Source of the DNA: Novosphingobium sp. MW5
GTDB taxonomy: Bacteria > Pseudomonadota > Alphaproteobacteria > Sphingomonadales > Sphingomonadaceae
DNA length: 64,000 nt
Direction of reading: 5' to 3'
Assembly: GCA_025938935.1 (NCBI GenBank)
Contig: JAPCWB010000001.1
Location: 558,001-622,000 of the forward strand
Shown: piece by piece, positions 1-7,588 of the stretch
Layout of the letters: every line of letters begins with the position of its first letter
Position numbering within the stretch: position 1 is the stretch's first letter
Notes under the pieces: model-generated
Databases searched by the model: none
What the model was told of the DNA's origin: nothing
Seen by the model: the letters and a program-made list of their open reading frames with translations, nothing else
Position numbers and translations under genes: made by a program

Positions 1-936
1 CGCGTCAGCCCCGTCGTAGATCGCATTGGCGACGTCTGACACTTCGGCGCGGGTCGGTGCCGGGCTTTCGATCATCGATTCGAGCATCTGCGTCGCCACA
101 ACCACCGGCTTGCCCGACCGGCGCGTGGTTTCGACGATGTGCTTCTGTAGCGGCGGCACTTCCTCGGGGTTGAGCTCCACGCCAAGGTCCCCGCGCGCCA
201 CCATGATGCCGTCGGACATCTCGACGATCTCAGCGAGGCGGTCGATTGCCGAGGGCTTTTCGATCTTGGCCATCAGGGCGCCGTAACCGCCCATCAGGCG
301 CCGCGCCTCGGCCACGTCCTCGGGCCGCTGAACGAAGGAAAGCGCGATCCAGTCTGCCCCGTGCTCCACGGCGAAAGCGAGGTCGCGGCGGTCCTTCGGC
401 GTTAGCGCCGGGATCGGCACCACGGCATCGGGCACGTTCACGCCCTTGCGGTCGGAAATCACGCCGCCGACTTCAGCCGTGCAGAGAATCTCGTCCGGCC
501 CGGCGCGAGTCACGCGCAGGCGGATCTTACCGTCGTCGACGAGCAGGCGCTGGCCCTTCTCGAGCACGTCGAACAGCTCGGGGTGAGGCAGGCAGACGCG
601 GTTTTCGTCACCCGGTTCGGGATTGCGATCGAGCGTGAAATGGCTGCCGTGGCGGATGACGGTGCGGCCGTCCTTGAACTGGCCGACGCGCAGTTTCGGC
701 CCCTGGAGGTCGCACAGCACCGCGATCGGCCGGCCGAAGTCCTTTTCCGCCGCGCGAATATTGGCGATGGTCTCGGCATGAGTGGCATGATCGCCATGGC
801 TCATGTTGACGCGGAAGGCATCGACCCCGGCGCGCAGCAGCCGCGCGATCATTTCAGGCGATCGGCTGGCTGGTCCCAGAGTGGCAAGGATCTTCACCTT
901 GCGACCGCGATGGTCGAATTGCTCGGTCTTGGCCAC
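1..936 (-). CDS. pyk: Pyruvate kinase, 5' part (runs off window start)
   Basis: Catalyses phosphoenolpyruvate + ADP to pyruvate + ATP, the last step of lower glycolysis / Entner-Doudoroff, in the cytoplasm. The 312 visible codons read the family hallmarks in order: [10 protein letters not shown] near the start, [11 protein letters not shown] (substrate/phosphate site), the catalytic-lysine segment [18 protein letters not shown] (metal site) and ATQMLESM followed by [12 protein letters not shown]. The C-terminal part lies beyond position 1. I chose a GTG start because an AAAGGAG ribosome binding site sits about five bases upstream; no ATG fits as well. It is divergent from the DUF1244 gene. 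The identification is secure. Confidence 0.97.
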   Translation of the reverse strand, partial: MAKTEQFDHRGRKVKILATLGPASRSPEMIARLLRAGVDAFRVNMSHGDHATHAETIANIRAAEKDFGRPIAVLCDLQGPKLRVGQFKDGRTVIRHGSHFTLDRNPEPGDENRVCLPHPELFDVLEKGQRLLVDDGKIRLRVTRAGPDEILCTAEVGGVISDRKGVNVPDAVVPIPALTPKDRRDLAFAVEHGADWIALSFVQRPEDVAEARRLMGGYGALMAKIEKPSAIDRLAEIVEMSDGIMVARGDLGVELNPEEVPPLQKHIVETTRRSGKPVVVATQMLESMIESPAPTRAEVSDVANAIYDGADA

Positions 937-1005
937 GAAAACTCCTTTGCGAATGCCCCCGCGCCTATGGCAAAGCGCGGGCGAAAACCCAAGGAAGAAA
1001 GCCCG

Positions 1006-1341
1006 ATGAGCTGCACAGAAAATACCGGAATCGACGCTTCCGACCCGCTGGAGGCGCTGGATGACGCAGTTGCCGCCCAGGCCTTTCGCCGTCTTGTCCG
1101 CCATTTACGCCACCGTCATGACGCGCAGAACATCGATCTGATGGGCCTCGCCGGCTTTTGCCGCAATTGCCTGGCCGACTGGATCAACGATGCCGGGGCC
1201 GGGCTGGACAAGGCCGCGGCGCGCGAAGTGATCCACGGCATGCCGGCTGCGGAGTGGAAGGAGCGCTTTCAGACCGAGGCGACGCCCGAACAAATGGCGC
1301 GGATGGAAGAAAGCCTGAAGCGGAACGCCCCGGGCCACTGA
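1006..1341 (+). CDS. DUF1244 family protein
   Basis: Small cytoplasmic protein of 111 residues, alphaproteobacterial DUF1244 family, function unknown. The diagnostic segment [10 protein letters not shown], with its paired cysteines, is near residue 50, inside an otherwise helical, charged protein that includes [11 protein letters not shown]. The ATG at 1006 is preceded by AAGGAAG at a good distance. An in-frame ATG at 968 would add a basic segment ([11 protein letters not shown]) not expected for the family, so I do not use it. It lies between pyruvate kinase (divergent) and gapR (same strand). Confidence 0.85.
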   Translation: MSCTENTGIDASDPLEALDDAVAAQAFRRLVRHLRHRHDAQNIDLMGLAGFCRNCLADWINDAGAGLDKAAAREVIHGMPAAEWKERFQTEATPEQMARMEESLKRNAPGH

Positions 1342-1434
1342 ACCTTCAACTTTCCACAGCCCCGTCTTTGCCCGAATCTCCTGCCGCCGCTATCGGCCCT
1401 GCAACCGATTCACGACTTCACGGAGAATTCCCCC

Positions 1435-1671
1435 ATGGCCGAAACCACTGACGACCGCCTGCGCCTGCTGATCGAACGCGTCGAGCGGCTGGAAGAGGAA
1501 AAGAAGGGCATCTCCGACGACATCCGCGACGTCTATGCCGAAGCCAAGGCCGTGGGCTACGACGCCAAGATCATGCGCCAGATCGTCCGCCTGCGGAAGA
1601 TGAAGCCCGACGACCGCGCCGAGATGGAAATGATCCTCGATACCTATAAGGCGGCGCTCGGCCTCGGCTGA
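1435..1671 (+). CDS. gapR: GapR-type nucleoid-associated protein (DUF2312)
   Basis: A 78-residue, almost entirely helical protein matching DUF2312 end to end: [16 protein letters not shown] (coiled-coil helix), [17 protein letters not shown], then [16 protein letters not shown]. In Caulobacter this family is GapR, which clamps overtwisted, often AT-rich DNA ahead of polymerases and supports topoisomerase action. That role is from family knowledge; nothing here tests it. CGGAG precedes the ATG by about ten bases. It stands as a single gene, convergent with the CPBP gene whose stop is only a few bases away. Confidence 0.92.
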   Translation: MAETTDDRLRLLIERVERLEEEKKGISDDIRDVYAEAKAVGYDAKIMRQIVRLRKMKPDDRAEMEMILDTYKAALGLG

Positions 1672-1675
1672 GCCG

Positions 1676-2389
1676 TCAAAAGCCCAACATGGTCGGCGCG
1701 ATCGCCAGCAGATTCGCGCCGGCATGGGCCAGCATCGAGGCGGCAAGTCCCAGCCGCATCCGGGTATAGCCAAAGACCAGTCCGGCCCAGACCTGCGGCA
1801 GGACAAGCGGCAAGGCCAGTATACCCGGCGAAGGATAGTTGGACAGGTGGACGAGGCCGAAAACCAGCGCCGTCAGCCAGAATAGCAGCGGAAAGGCGCT
1901 GACGAACCAGCCCGGCGCGGGCCGCTTGCGAAGCAGGACCCAGCCCACCGGCATGGCGAGCAGCGCGGCGCCGACCAGCGCCATCTTGAGCACCGATCCT
2001 TCGGGCAGCATGGTCGCTGCGAGCGCGAGCACGGCCAGCCCCGCCAGCAGCACCATCGCCCGCGGCCGCCCGGCCAGCCAGCCGCGAAACACGGCTTCCT
2101 CGATCAGCGGCGCGGCGAGGACCACCAGCGGGACCAGCCATTCCCTTGGCACCTGGTCAAAGGCATCCGGCCCGGGAAGGCCCGTTACCTTCATGTAAAT
2201 CGTCAGCACGACCAGCAGGACAATCAGCCCGACAATGTCGAGCAGCCACAGCGCGCTCCACGTGCGCCATGCTCCCGCCTCCCTCAGGCTCCCCGGCTCG
2301 CGCCATTCGGGGCGGCGCAGGTAGGCGGCGAAAGCCCGCCAGGGGGCAAAGAAGCGCGGGGCGGCTGGAAAGGCTTGGGCATCGGACAT
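1676..2389 (-). CDS. CPBP-family intramembrane metalloprotease
   Basis: Predicted integral-membrane protease of the CPBP (CAAX protease and bacteriocin-processing) family, 237 residues with several hydrophobic segments. The family motifs are visible: APLIEEAVFRGWL (EExxxR, proposed catalytic glutamates), FGLVHLSNY (second motif, HxxxN-like) and MLAHAGANLLA (third histidine). The ATG at 2389 is preceded by AAGGAGCTGCCG; a longer frame from 2428 lacks this support. The substrate cannot be inferred; there is no bacteriocin or prenylation partner next to it. Confidence 0.88.
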   Translation of the reverse strand: MSDAQAFPAAPRFFAPWRAFAAYLRRPEWREPGSLREAGAWRTWSALWLLDIVGLIVLLVVLTIYMKVTGLPGPDAFDQVPREWLVPLVVLAAPLIEEAVFRGWLAGRPRAMVLLAGLAVLALAATMLPEGSVLKMALVGAALLAMPVGWVLLRKRPAPGWFVSAFPLLFWLTALVFGLVHLSNYPSPGILALPLVLPQVWAGLVFGYTRMRLGLAASMLAHAGANLLAIAPTMLGF

Positions 2390-2493
2390 CGGCAGCTCCT
2401 TATCCGACAAGACGTTAACGCCCACCAACCGCCCTTGCCAGCCCGCTGCGGAGTCCTATCTCCTGTCCATCCGAATTTGATGAGGAGCTCAAG

Positions 2494-2811
2494 ATGATCG
2501 TCACCACCACCGCCATGATCGAAGGCAAGCCTGTGCGCGATTACAAGGGCATCGTCACCGGCGAGGTGATCGTCGGCGCCAATATCTTCCGCGATCTGTT
2601 TGCCGGTATCCGCGACATCGTCGGCGGACGCTCCGGCTCCTACGAAGATGTCCTCGCCCGCGCGCGCAAGCAGGCACTGGAAGAAATGGAAGCCGAAGCG
2701 AAGCGCGTCGGCGGCAATGCCGTGATCGGCGTCGATATCGATTACGAAGTGCTCGGCTCGAACGGCTCGATGCTGATGGTCAGCTGTTCCGGGACCGCGG
2801 TGCTGGTGTGA
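2494..2811 (+). CDS. YbjQ family protein (UPF0145, DUF74)
   Basis: A 105-residue protein matching the YbjQ/UPF0145 family across its whole length: [14 protein letters not shown] at the N-terminus, GVVxGE-like segment [14 protein letters not shown], helical [20 protein letters not shown] and [10 protein letters not shown]. Some members are annotated as heavy-metal binding, but no obvious metal cluster is seen here and the true role is unknown. Its last codons overlap the GTG start of the acetyltransferase gene by four bases (GTGA), so the two are probably translationally coupled. Confidence 0.9.
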   Translation: MIVTTTAMIEGKPVRDYKGIVTGEVIVGANIFRDLFAGIRDIVGGRSGSYEDVLARARKQALEEMEAEAKRVGGNAVIGVDIDYEVLGSNGSMLMVSCSGTAVLV

Positions 2812-3290
2812 TCCGCGACGCGACCGCCGCCGACGCTGGCGCCTGCGCCGCGATCTATGCGCCCTTTGTTCAGGGCACGTGGATCAGCTTCGAACTGGAA
2901 GCACCCGACGCGGACGAAATGACGCGGCGGATTGCCGACTATGGCAGCAGCCACGCCTGGCTGGTGGCCGAGCGTGAGGGCCGCATTGCCGGCTATGCCT
3001 ATGGCTCGGCGCACCGCACCCGTGCTGCCTACCAGACCTCATGCGACGTCGCGGTCTATGTCGATCCCGCCTTTGCCCGGCAGGGCATCGGCGGCGCGCT
3101 CTACGGCGAACTCTTGCCCCGGCTCGCCGCAAAGGGATTTCACGCAGCCTTCGCGGGGATAGCCCTGCCCAACGAGCCGAGCGAGGCGCTGCACCGCGCC
3201 GCCGGGTTCGAACCGCTGGGCATTTACCGCGAGGTTGGCTGGAAGCTGGACGGCTGGCGCGATGTCGGCTGGTGGCAGCGGTTGCTTTGA
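2808..3290 (+). CDS. GNAT N-acetyltransferase, phosphinothricin acetyltransferase-like
   Basis: Acetyl-CoA dependent N-acetyltransferase of the Pat/MnaT/YncA subgroup, 160 residues. It shows the subgroup pattern: [20 protein letters not shown] at the N-terminus, [20 protein letters not shown] (acetyl-CoA binding motif A, Q/RxxGxG/A) and a C-terminal [15 protein letters not shown] signature. Relatives acetylate phosphinothricin, methionine sulfoximine or small amines; the real substrate here is not known. Translation starts at a GTG overlapping the stop of the YbjQ gene. Confidence 0.9.
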   Translation: MIRDATAADAGACAAIYAPFVQGTWISFELEAPDADEMTRRIADYGSSHAWLVAEREGRIAGYAYGSAHRTRAAYQTSCDVAVYVDPAFARQGIGGALYGELLPRLAAKGFHAAFAGIALPNEPSEALHRAAGFEPLGIYREVGWKLDGWRDVGWWQRLL

Positions 3291-3350
3291 ACGCATCTGC
3301 CGGTGTAAGGGCCGCGCCAACTCTCAACACCAAGACTCGAACAGGGTGCC

Positions 3351-4094
3351 ATGGCAGGCCATTCCAAATTCAAGAACATCATGCACCGCAAGGGCGCGCA
3401 GGATAAGAAGCGCGCTGCGCAGTTCTCCAAGCTTTCCCGCGAAATCACCGTCGCGGCGAAGATGGGCATGCCCGATCCGGACTTTAACCCGCGCCTGCGC
3501 GCCGCGGTCAACGCCGCCAAGGCGCAGTCGGTGCCCAAGGACAACATCCAGCGCGCCATCGACAAGGCGAGCAAGGGCGATGCCGAGAACTACGAGGAAG
3601 TGCGCTATGAGGGCTATGGCCCGGGCGGCGTGGCCATCATCGTCGAGGCACTGACCGACAACCGCAACCGCACTGCCACCAACGTGCGCACCGCCTTTGC
3701 CAAGAACGGCGGCAACCTGGGCGCCAGCGGCGCGGTGAGCCACGGTTTCGAACGGCTCGGCCTGATCGAATATCCGGGCAGCGCCGGCGATGCCGACAAG
3801 GTGTTCGAAGCCGCTCTCGAAGCCGGCGCCGACGATGTCGAAAGCGATGAGGACAGCCACGCCATCTGGGTAGCGGTCGAAAACCTCCACCCGGTCGCGC
3901 GCGAACTCGAAAAGGTGCTCGGCGAGGCCGAAGGCGTGAAGCTCGCGTGGAAGCCGAGCCTCAAGACCGAGGTCGACGAGGCCACCGCCACCACCCTGCT
4001 CAAGCTGATCGACGTACTTGATGACGATGACGACGTGCAGACCGTCTGGGGCAATTACGAGATCCCCGACGACGTGATGGCGAAGCTGGGTTGA
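3351..4094 (+). CDS. yebC: YebC/PmpR family protein (translation/transcription factor)
   Basis: Conserved 247-residue cytoplasmic protein starting [18 protein letters not shown], the nearly invariant YebC N-terminus. Further matches are [15 protein letters not shown], the [14 protein letters not shown] segment and [11 protein letters not shown]. Family members act as regulators and, according to recent work on the family, help ribosomes at difficult (proline-rich) sequences. It sits directly upstream of ruvC with a 4-base overlap, the usual alphaproteobacterial yebC-ruvCAB order. Confidence 0.96.
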   Translation: MAGHSKFKNIMHRKGAQDKKRAAQFSKLSREITVAAKMGMPDPDFNPRLRAAVNAAKAQSVPKDNIQRAIDKASKGDAENYEEVRYEGYGPGGVAIIVEALTDNRNRTATNVRTAFAKNGGNLGASGAVSHGFERLGLIEYPGSAGDADKVFEAALEAGADDVESDEDSHAIWVAVENLHPVARELEKVLGEAEGVKLAWKPSLKTEVDEATATTLLKLIDVLDDDDDVQTVWGNYEIPDDVMAKLG

Positions 4095-4576
4095 TCATCC
4101 TCGGCATCGATCCCTCCTTGTCCTGCACGGGCTGGGGGATCGTCGCCAAGAGCGGCAACCGGCTGACGCACATTGCCAACGGACAGGTCAAGACCGACGC
4201 CAAGGCCAGCCTGCCCGAGCGTCTCGTCACGCTTGATCGCGAGCTCACCGACGTGATCCTTGCCCACCGGCCCGATGCGGCCGCGGTGGAGGAGGTCTTC
4301 GTCAACAAGAACCCGCAATCGACTCTCAAGCTCGGCCAGGCGCGCGGCGTCTGTTTGCTGGCGGCGGCACGCGCGGGCCTGCCGGTGAGCGAATATGCAA
4401 CGCGGCTGGTCAAGAAGGCGATCGTCGGCACCGGCGGCGCGGAAAAAGCGCAGGTCCAAGCCATGCTCGGCGTACTGCTGCCGGGAGTAAAGCTCGCGGG
4501 CGAGGACGCTGCCGATGCGCTCGCCGTCGCGATTGCCCACGCGCACCTGATGGGCTCTCCGTCGTCCCGGACCTGA
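4091..4576 (+). CDS. ruvC: Crossover junction endodeoxyribonuclease RuvC
   Basis: Holliday-junction resolvase, 161 residues. [15 protein letters not shown] carries the first catalytic aspartate, [20 protein letters not shown] the glutamate and DNA-contact segment, and [16 protein letters not shown] the C-terminal acidic pair. It begins with TTG overlapping the yebC stop (TTGA), so its expression probably depends on yebC translation. The last residues (SSRT) and the TGA stop lie inside a REP-like palindrome (4561-4651), so this repeat has shaped the 3' end of the gene. Confidence 0.96.
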   Translation: MIILGIDPSLSCTGWGIVAKSGNRLTHIANGQVKTDAKASLPERLVTLDRELTDVILAHRPDAAAVEEVFVNKNPQSTLKLGQARGVCLLAAARAGLPVSEYATRLVKKAIVGTGGAEKAQVQAMLGVLLPGVKLAGEDAADALAVAIAHAHLMGSPSSRT

Positions 4577-4651
4577 TCCGAGACCGCTGGCCCATGGCCG
4601 CAACATTCGGTTGATAAGGCCAGCGATCGCGGCTTTCGCCGGGATGACGAC
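4561..4651. repeat. REP-like inverted repeat pair between ruvC and ruvA
   Basis: Two inverted arms are visible: GTCGTCCCGG...CGCTGGCC (4561-4592) and GGCCAGCG...CCGGGATGACGAC (4618-4651). They can fold into a long stem. The sequence type (GTCGTCCCGG, CCGGGATGACGA) resembles the extragenic palindromes scattered through sphingomonad genomes and recurs at 44646-44735. The ruvC stop codon (4574-4576) falls inside the left arm. Confidence 0.75.
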
Positions 4652-4670
4652 TGTGCCATAGGAACAAACC

Positions 4671-5273
4671 ATGATCGCCAAGCTGACCGGCACGCTCGAT
4701 GACTTTGGCCCGGACTGGGCGGTGATCGACGTTTCCGGCGTCGGCTACCTCGTCCATTGCAGCGCCAAGACGCTGACCGCGCTCGGCGTGCGGGGCGATC
4801 ACGTAACGATCCACACCGAACTGCAGGTCTCCGAAAACGACATGCGCCTGATCGGCTTCTCCAGCGGAGCGGAGCGCGAATGGTTCCGCCTGCTCACCGG
4901 CGTGCAGGGCGTTGGCAGCAAGATGGCGCTGGCGGTCCTCTCGGCGCTGTCGACCGAGGACCTGCAAAAGGCCTGCGCCGGCGGCGACGCGGCGATGGTG
5001 GCGAGGGCGCAAGGCGTCGGCCCGAAACTCGCCAGCCGCATCGTCAATGAGCTCAAGGACAAGGCCGGCGCATTGCCGACTGCTCCGGGTAGCGTTGCGC
5101 TCACCTCGGCTCCGGTGGGCAGCGCCAGCGCGGATGCGGTCTCGGCGCTAGTCAACCTCGGCTACAAACCCAACGTGGCAACGGACGCCGTCGCCCGCGC
5201 GCTGGAGGAACTGGGTGACGGCGCGGGGCTGAATGACCTGATCCGGGTCGGGCTGAAGAGGGCGGCGGGGTGA
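4671..5273 (+). CDS. ruvA: Holliday junction branch migration protein RuvA
   Basis: The 200-residue junction-binding subunit of the RuvAB branch-migration motor. MIAKLTGTLDDFGPDWAVID is the N-terminal OB-fold; two helix-hairpin-helix segments follow, GVQGVGSKMALAVLSAL and AQGVGPKLASRIVNELKDK; the C-terminal domain III, which contacts RuvB, is ADAVSALVNLGYKPNVA. The gene follows ruvC after a gap of about 95 bases filled by the REP-like pair, so it may be less tightly coupled to ruvC than usual. Confidence 0.97.
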   Translation: MIAKLTGTLDDFGPDWAVIDVSGVGYLVHCSAKTLTALGVRGDHVTIHTELQVSENDMRLIGFSSGAEREWFRLLTGVQGVGSKMALAVLSALSTEDLQKACAGGDAAMVARAQGVGPKLASRIVNELKDKAGALPTAPGSVALTSAPVGSASADAVSALVNLGYKPNVATDAVARALEELGDGAGLNDLIRVGLKRAAG

Positions 5274-5297
5274 TGGGCACCCAACCTATCCATCATC

Positions 5298-5324
5298 GTC
5301 ATCCTGAACTTGTTTCAGGATCAG
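5298..5324. repeat. REP-like palindrome downstream of ruvA
   Basis: GTCATCCTGAACTTG followed by TTTCAGGATCAG: an 8-bp stem (ATCCTGAA/TTCAGGAT) with a 5-base loop. This is the widespread sphingomonad-type extragenic palindrome. It sits between ruvA and the small membrane protein gene. Confidence 0.7.
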
Positions 5325-5352
5325 TAGTGCTGCCATTGCAGAGATCCGACGG

Positions 5353-5649
5353 ATGAGCCCGTTTAAACGCGCAATTGTCCTGCAATGGATCCAAGTGCCG
5401 ATCGTATTGGTAGTGTTGGCGGCTGGGAATGTGCTCGGGGGAACCTTTTTGTGGGGCTTCTTGCCCGCAGTTTTGCTTTCGATCGCATTTTTCGTGTTAA
5501 GCGCACGATGCCCGAATTGCCGGAAATCAGTTTGGCTCCATCGCAACACCGCTGACACTCGCTACTTTTTTCCGGCGCTTCATCCCCGTTGGTGCCCCGA
5601 AGAAGTTTGTTCGGAATGCGGCACAACGCTAACCGATCCAACACCATGA
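5353..5649 (+). CDS. Small membrane protein with two CxxC pairs, inserted between ruvA and ruvB
   Basis: Unrecognised 98-residue protein. Two hydrophobic segments (about residues 8-28 and 32-50) are followed by a soluble tail with CPNC and CSEC, a pattern suggesting a small zinc ribbon. The coding sequence is visibly less GC-rich than its neighbours, with codons such as TTT, GTA and ATT that they avoid, which points to acquisition or relaxed selection. Its TGA stop overlaps the ruvB ATG (ATGA). A repeat lies just upstream. Functional link to RuvAB is not implied by the sequence. Confidence 0.65.
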   Translation: MSPFKRAIVLQWIQVPIVLVVLAAGNVLGGTFLWGFLPAVLLSIAFFVLSARCPNCRKSVWLHRNTADTRYFFPALHPRWCPEEVCSECGTTLTDPTP

Positions 5650-6674
5650 CCGATAACCCCCACCTCACCCCGCTCCGCCAGCCGGAAGACGCGGATGCGG
5701 CACTCCGCCCGAAAACGCTCGCCGAATTCGTCGGGCAGGCCGGGGCGAAGGAAAACCTGCGGGTGTTCATCGAGAGCGCGCGCAGCCGGCGCGAGGCGAT
5801 GGATCATGTGTTGTTCTATGGCCCGCCCGGCCTCGGCAAGACGACGCTGGCGCAGATCGTCGCGCGCGAGCTGGGCGTTGGATTCCGCGCCACTAGCGGA
5901 CCGGTCATTGCCAAGGCGGGCGATCTGGCCGCGTTGCTGACGAACCTCGATGAAGGGGACGTCCTTTTCATCGACGAGATTCACCGCCTCAATCCCGTGG
6001 TCGAGGAAATCCTCTATCCGGCGATGGAAGACCGCACGCTAGACCTGATCATCGGCGAGGGGCCGGCGGCGCGCTCGGTGCAGGTGCCGCTGCCCGCCTT
6101 CACGCTGGTCGGCGCGACGACCCGGCAGGGGCTGCTGACCACTCCCTTGCGCGACCGTTTCGGCATCCCGGTGCGATTGAATTTCTATACGATCCCGGAG
6201 CTTGAGCACGTCGTCACGCGCGGCGCGGGGCTGCTTGGCCTTGCCATGGAACCCGAAGGCGCGCGCGAGATTGCCCGCCGTGCGCGCGGTACGCCGCGTG
6301 TGGCCGGACGGCTGCTGCGCCGGGTGCGCGACTTTGCCCATGTCGCGGGGAGCGGCACCGTGACGCGCGAAGTGGCTGACGATGCCCTGACCCGGCTGGA
6401 GGTCGATAGCCTTGGCCTCGATGCCATGGACCGGCGCTACCTCACCATGATCGCCGATATCTACAAAGGCGGCCCGGTAGGCGTCGAAACGCTCGCCGCT
6501 GGCCTTTCCGAGCCGCGCGACACGGTGGAAGAGGTGATCGAGCCTTACCTGATCCAGCTCGGCCTCGTTGCCCGCACCGCGCGCGGCCGCTGCCTCAATG
6601 ATCGTGGCTGGCAGCACCTGGGGCTGACCCCGCCCACGGGGAGCAGCCCCGGCCTATTTGACCAGGGAAAATAG
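5646..6674 (+). CDS. ruvB: Holliday junction branch migration ATPase RuvB
   Basis: AAA+ motor of RuvAB, 342 residues. Visible motifs: [12 protein letters not shown] near the start, Walker [11 protein letters not shown], Walker [12 protein letters not shown], sensor 1 region [11 protein letters not shown], the arginine-finger region TPLRDRFGI, and the C-terminal winged helix ending [16 protein letters not shown]. The ATG at 5646 overlaps the upstream stop; in-frame sequence before it belongs to the preceding gene in another frame. Its last 21 bases overlap the end of the convergent XRE gene. Confidence 0.97.
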   Translation: MTDNPHLTPLRQPEDADAALRPKTLAEFVGQAGAKENLRVFIESARSRREAMDHVLFYGPPGLGKTTLAQIVARELGVGFRATSGPVIAKAGDLAALLTNLDEGDVLFIDEIHRLNPVVEEILYPAMEDRTLDLIIGEGPAARSVQVPLPAFTLVGATTRQGLLTTPLRDRFGIPVRLNFYTIPELEHVVTRGAGLLGLAMEPEGAREIARRARGTPRVAGRLLRRVRDFAHVAGSGTVTREVADDALTRLEVDSLGLDAMDRRYLTMIADIYKGGPVGVETLAAGLSEPRDTVEEVIEPYLIQLGLVARTARGRCLNDRGWQHLGLTPPTGSSPGLFDQGK

Positions 6675-6860
6675 CCGCTCCACCGGCTCGCCCAGCGCGG
6701 CAGCCAGCTTCAGCGCGATCACCGTCGATGGCACGAAGACGCCGTTTTCCACGGTGTTGATCGTCTTGCGGCTGACCCCGACCAGCCCCGCAAGCTGCGC
6801 CTGGGTCAATCCACGCGCCTCTCGCACTTCGCGCAAGCTATTGGCAAGCCGGTCAGCCAA
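6654..6860 (-). CDS. XRE-family transcriptional regulator (small, Cro/C-protein-like)
   Basis: A 68-residue single-domain helix-turn-helix protein: [33 protein letters not shown] (recognition helix) and [22 protein letters not shown]. This is the compact YgzD/C-protein type. The likely start is a TTG at 6860, five bases after an AGGAGGGGAC site and overlapping the upstream gene's TGA; a TTG at 6875 is also in frame. It forms a two-gene unit with the membrane protein upstream and probably binds the tandem palindromes at 7315-7348 to control its own operon. Confidence 0.85.
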   Translation of the reverse strand: MADRLANSLREVREARGLTQAQLAGLVGVSRKTINTVENGVFVPSTVIALKLAAALGEPVERLFSLVK

Positions 6861-7296
6861 GTCCCCTCCTCTCAAGGATCGTGAAGCGCACGAGGGCGGA
6901 AAACAGCCCGGCGGTAACGATCAGGTGAATCACCTCACCCACCGAGAATTCCCATGCACCGCGCATGACGTAGCAGGCAATGGCGGTGACCATCGCGCAA
7001 ACGAAACCGACGCTGAGCGCCGATGCGCGATTGGCCTTGGCGCCCTCATCCTCCACCATGGCGCGCACTTCGGGGTTGCGGAACCAGAAGCCGCCGGTGA
7101 CCAGCAGCAGCAGGATCACCAGGCTGAGCAGGGCCCAGGCACCTAGCCGGACCTGATCGACCGCGCGCGAACCATCGCCATGCGCGAAATAGGCCGATTG
7201 CTGGATGATCAGGAACACCCCCAGCACCGGCATGATCCGGGCCCGGCGGCGGCTGAGCTGGTCGGCCTTGACGGCGTTGCTGCTTGATTCGTCCAT
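6853..7296 (-). CDS. Small multi-pass membrane protein paired with XRE regulator
   Basis: A 147-residue protein with about four hydrophobic segments (PVLGVFLIIQQSAYF, LGAWALLSLVILLLLVTGGF, LSVGFVCAMVTAIACYVM, GEVIHLIVTAGLFSALV). I do not recognise a named family. Start at ATG 7296 is supported by GAAGGGGG upstream. The 3' end overlaps the start of the XRE gene. Pairs of a small XRE regulator and a small membrane protein recur in many bacteria, but no activity can be assigned from this sequence. Confidence 0.75.
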   Translation of the reverse strand: MDESSSNAVKADQLSRRRARIMPVLGVFLIIQQSAYFAHGDGSRAVDQVRLGAWALLSLVILLLLVTGGFWFRNPEVRAMVEDEGAKANRASALSVGFVCAMVTAIACYVMRGAWEFSVGEVIHLIVTAGLFSALVRFTILERRGLG

Positions 7297-7314
7297 TGTT
7301 TCCCCCTTCGATTA

Positions 7315-7348
7315 GTAACCTATGGGTTACATGTAACCTTTAAGTTAC
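7315..7348. promoter_or_regulatory. Tandem palindromic operators for XRE unit
   Basis: Two 16-bp inverted repeats lie side by side: GTAACC-TATG-GGTTAC (7315-7330) and GTAAC-CTTTAA-GTTAC (7333-7348), centres 18 bp apart, on one face of the helix within about two turns. They sit 19-52 bases upstream of the membrane-protein start at 7296. This fits cooperative binding by a small dimeric XRE protein and autoregulation. Which protein binds is inference. Confidence 0.7.
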
Positions 7349-7588
7349 TCGCACGCAAGCCATCGGGGAGCGGGTGGTAACCAAAGAGGTGCCAAACGGT
7401 TCCAATTCGGGACAGGTCTGAGCCAAGGCCCGAAAAAGTGCCGAATTTTTCGTAAATCGAGACGCAAAGGACGGTTAACGCGATTGTCGTAGGGGGTGCT
7501 CTCTGCGTTTCTGAACGCACAGGGGCATGGTCCGGCGGGTGTATTCCCACTTTCCGGGCGTCAGGCCACTAGGACGAGAGAGAAGACC

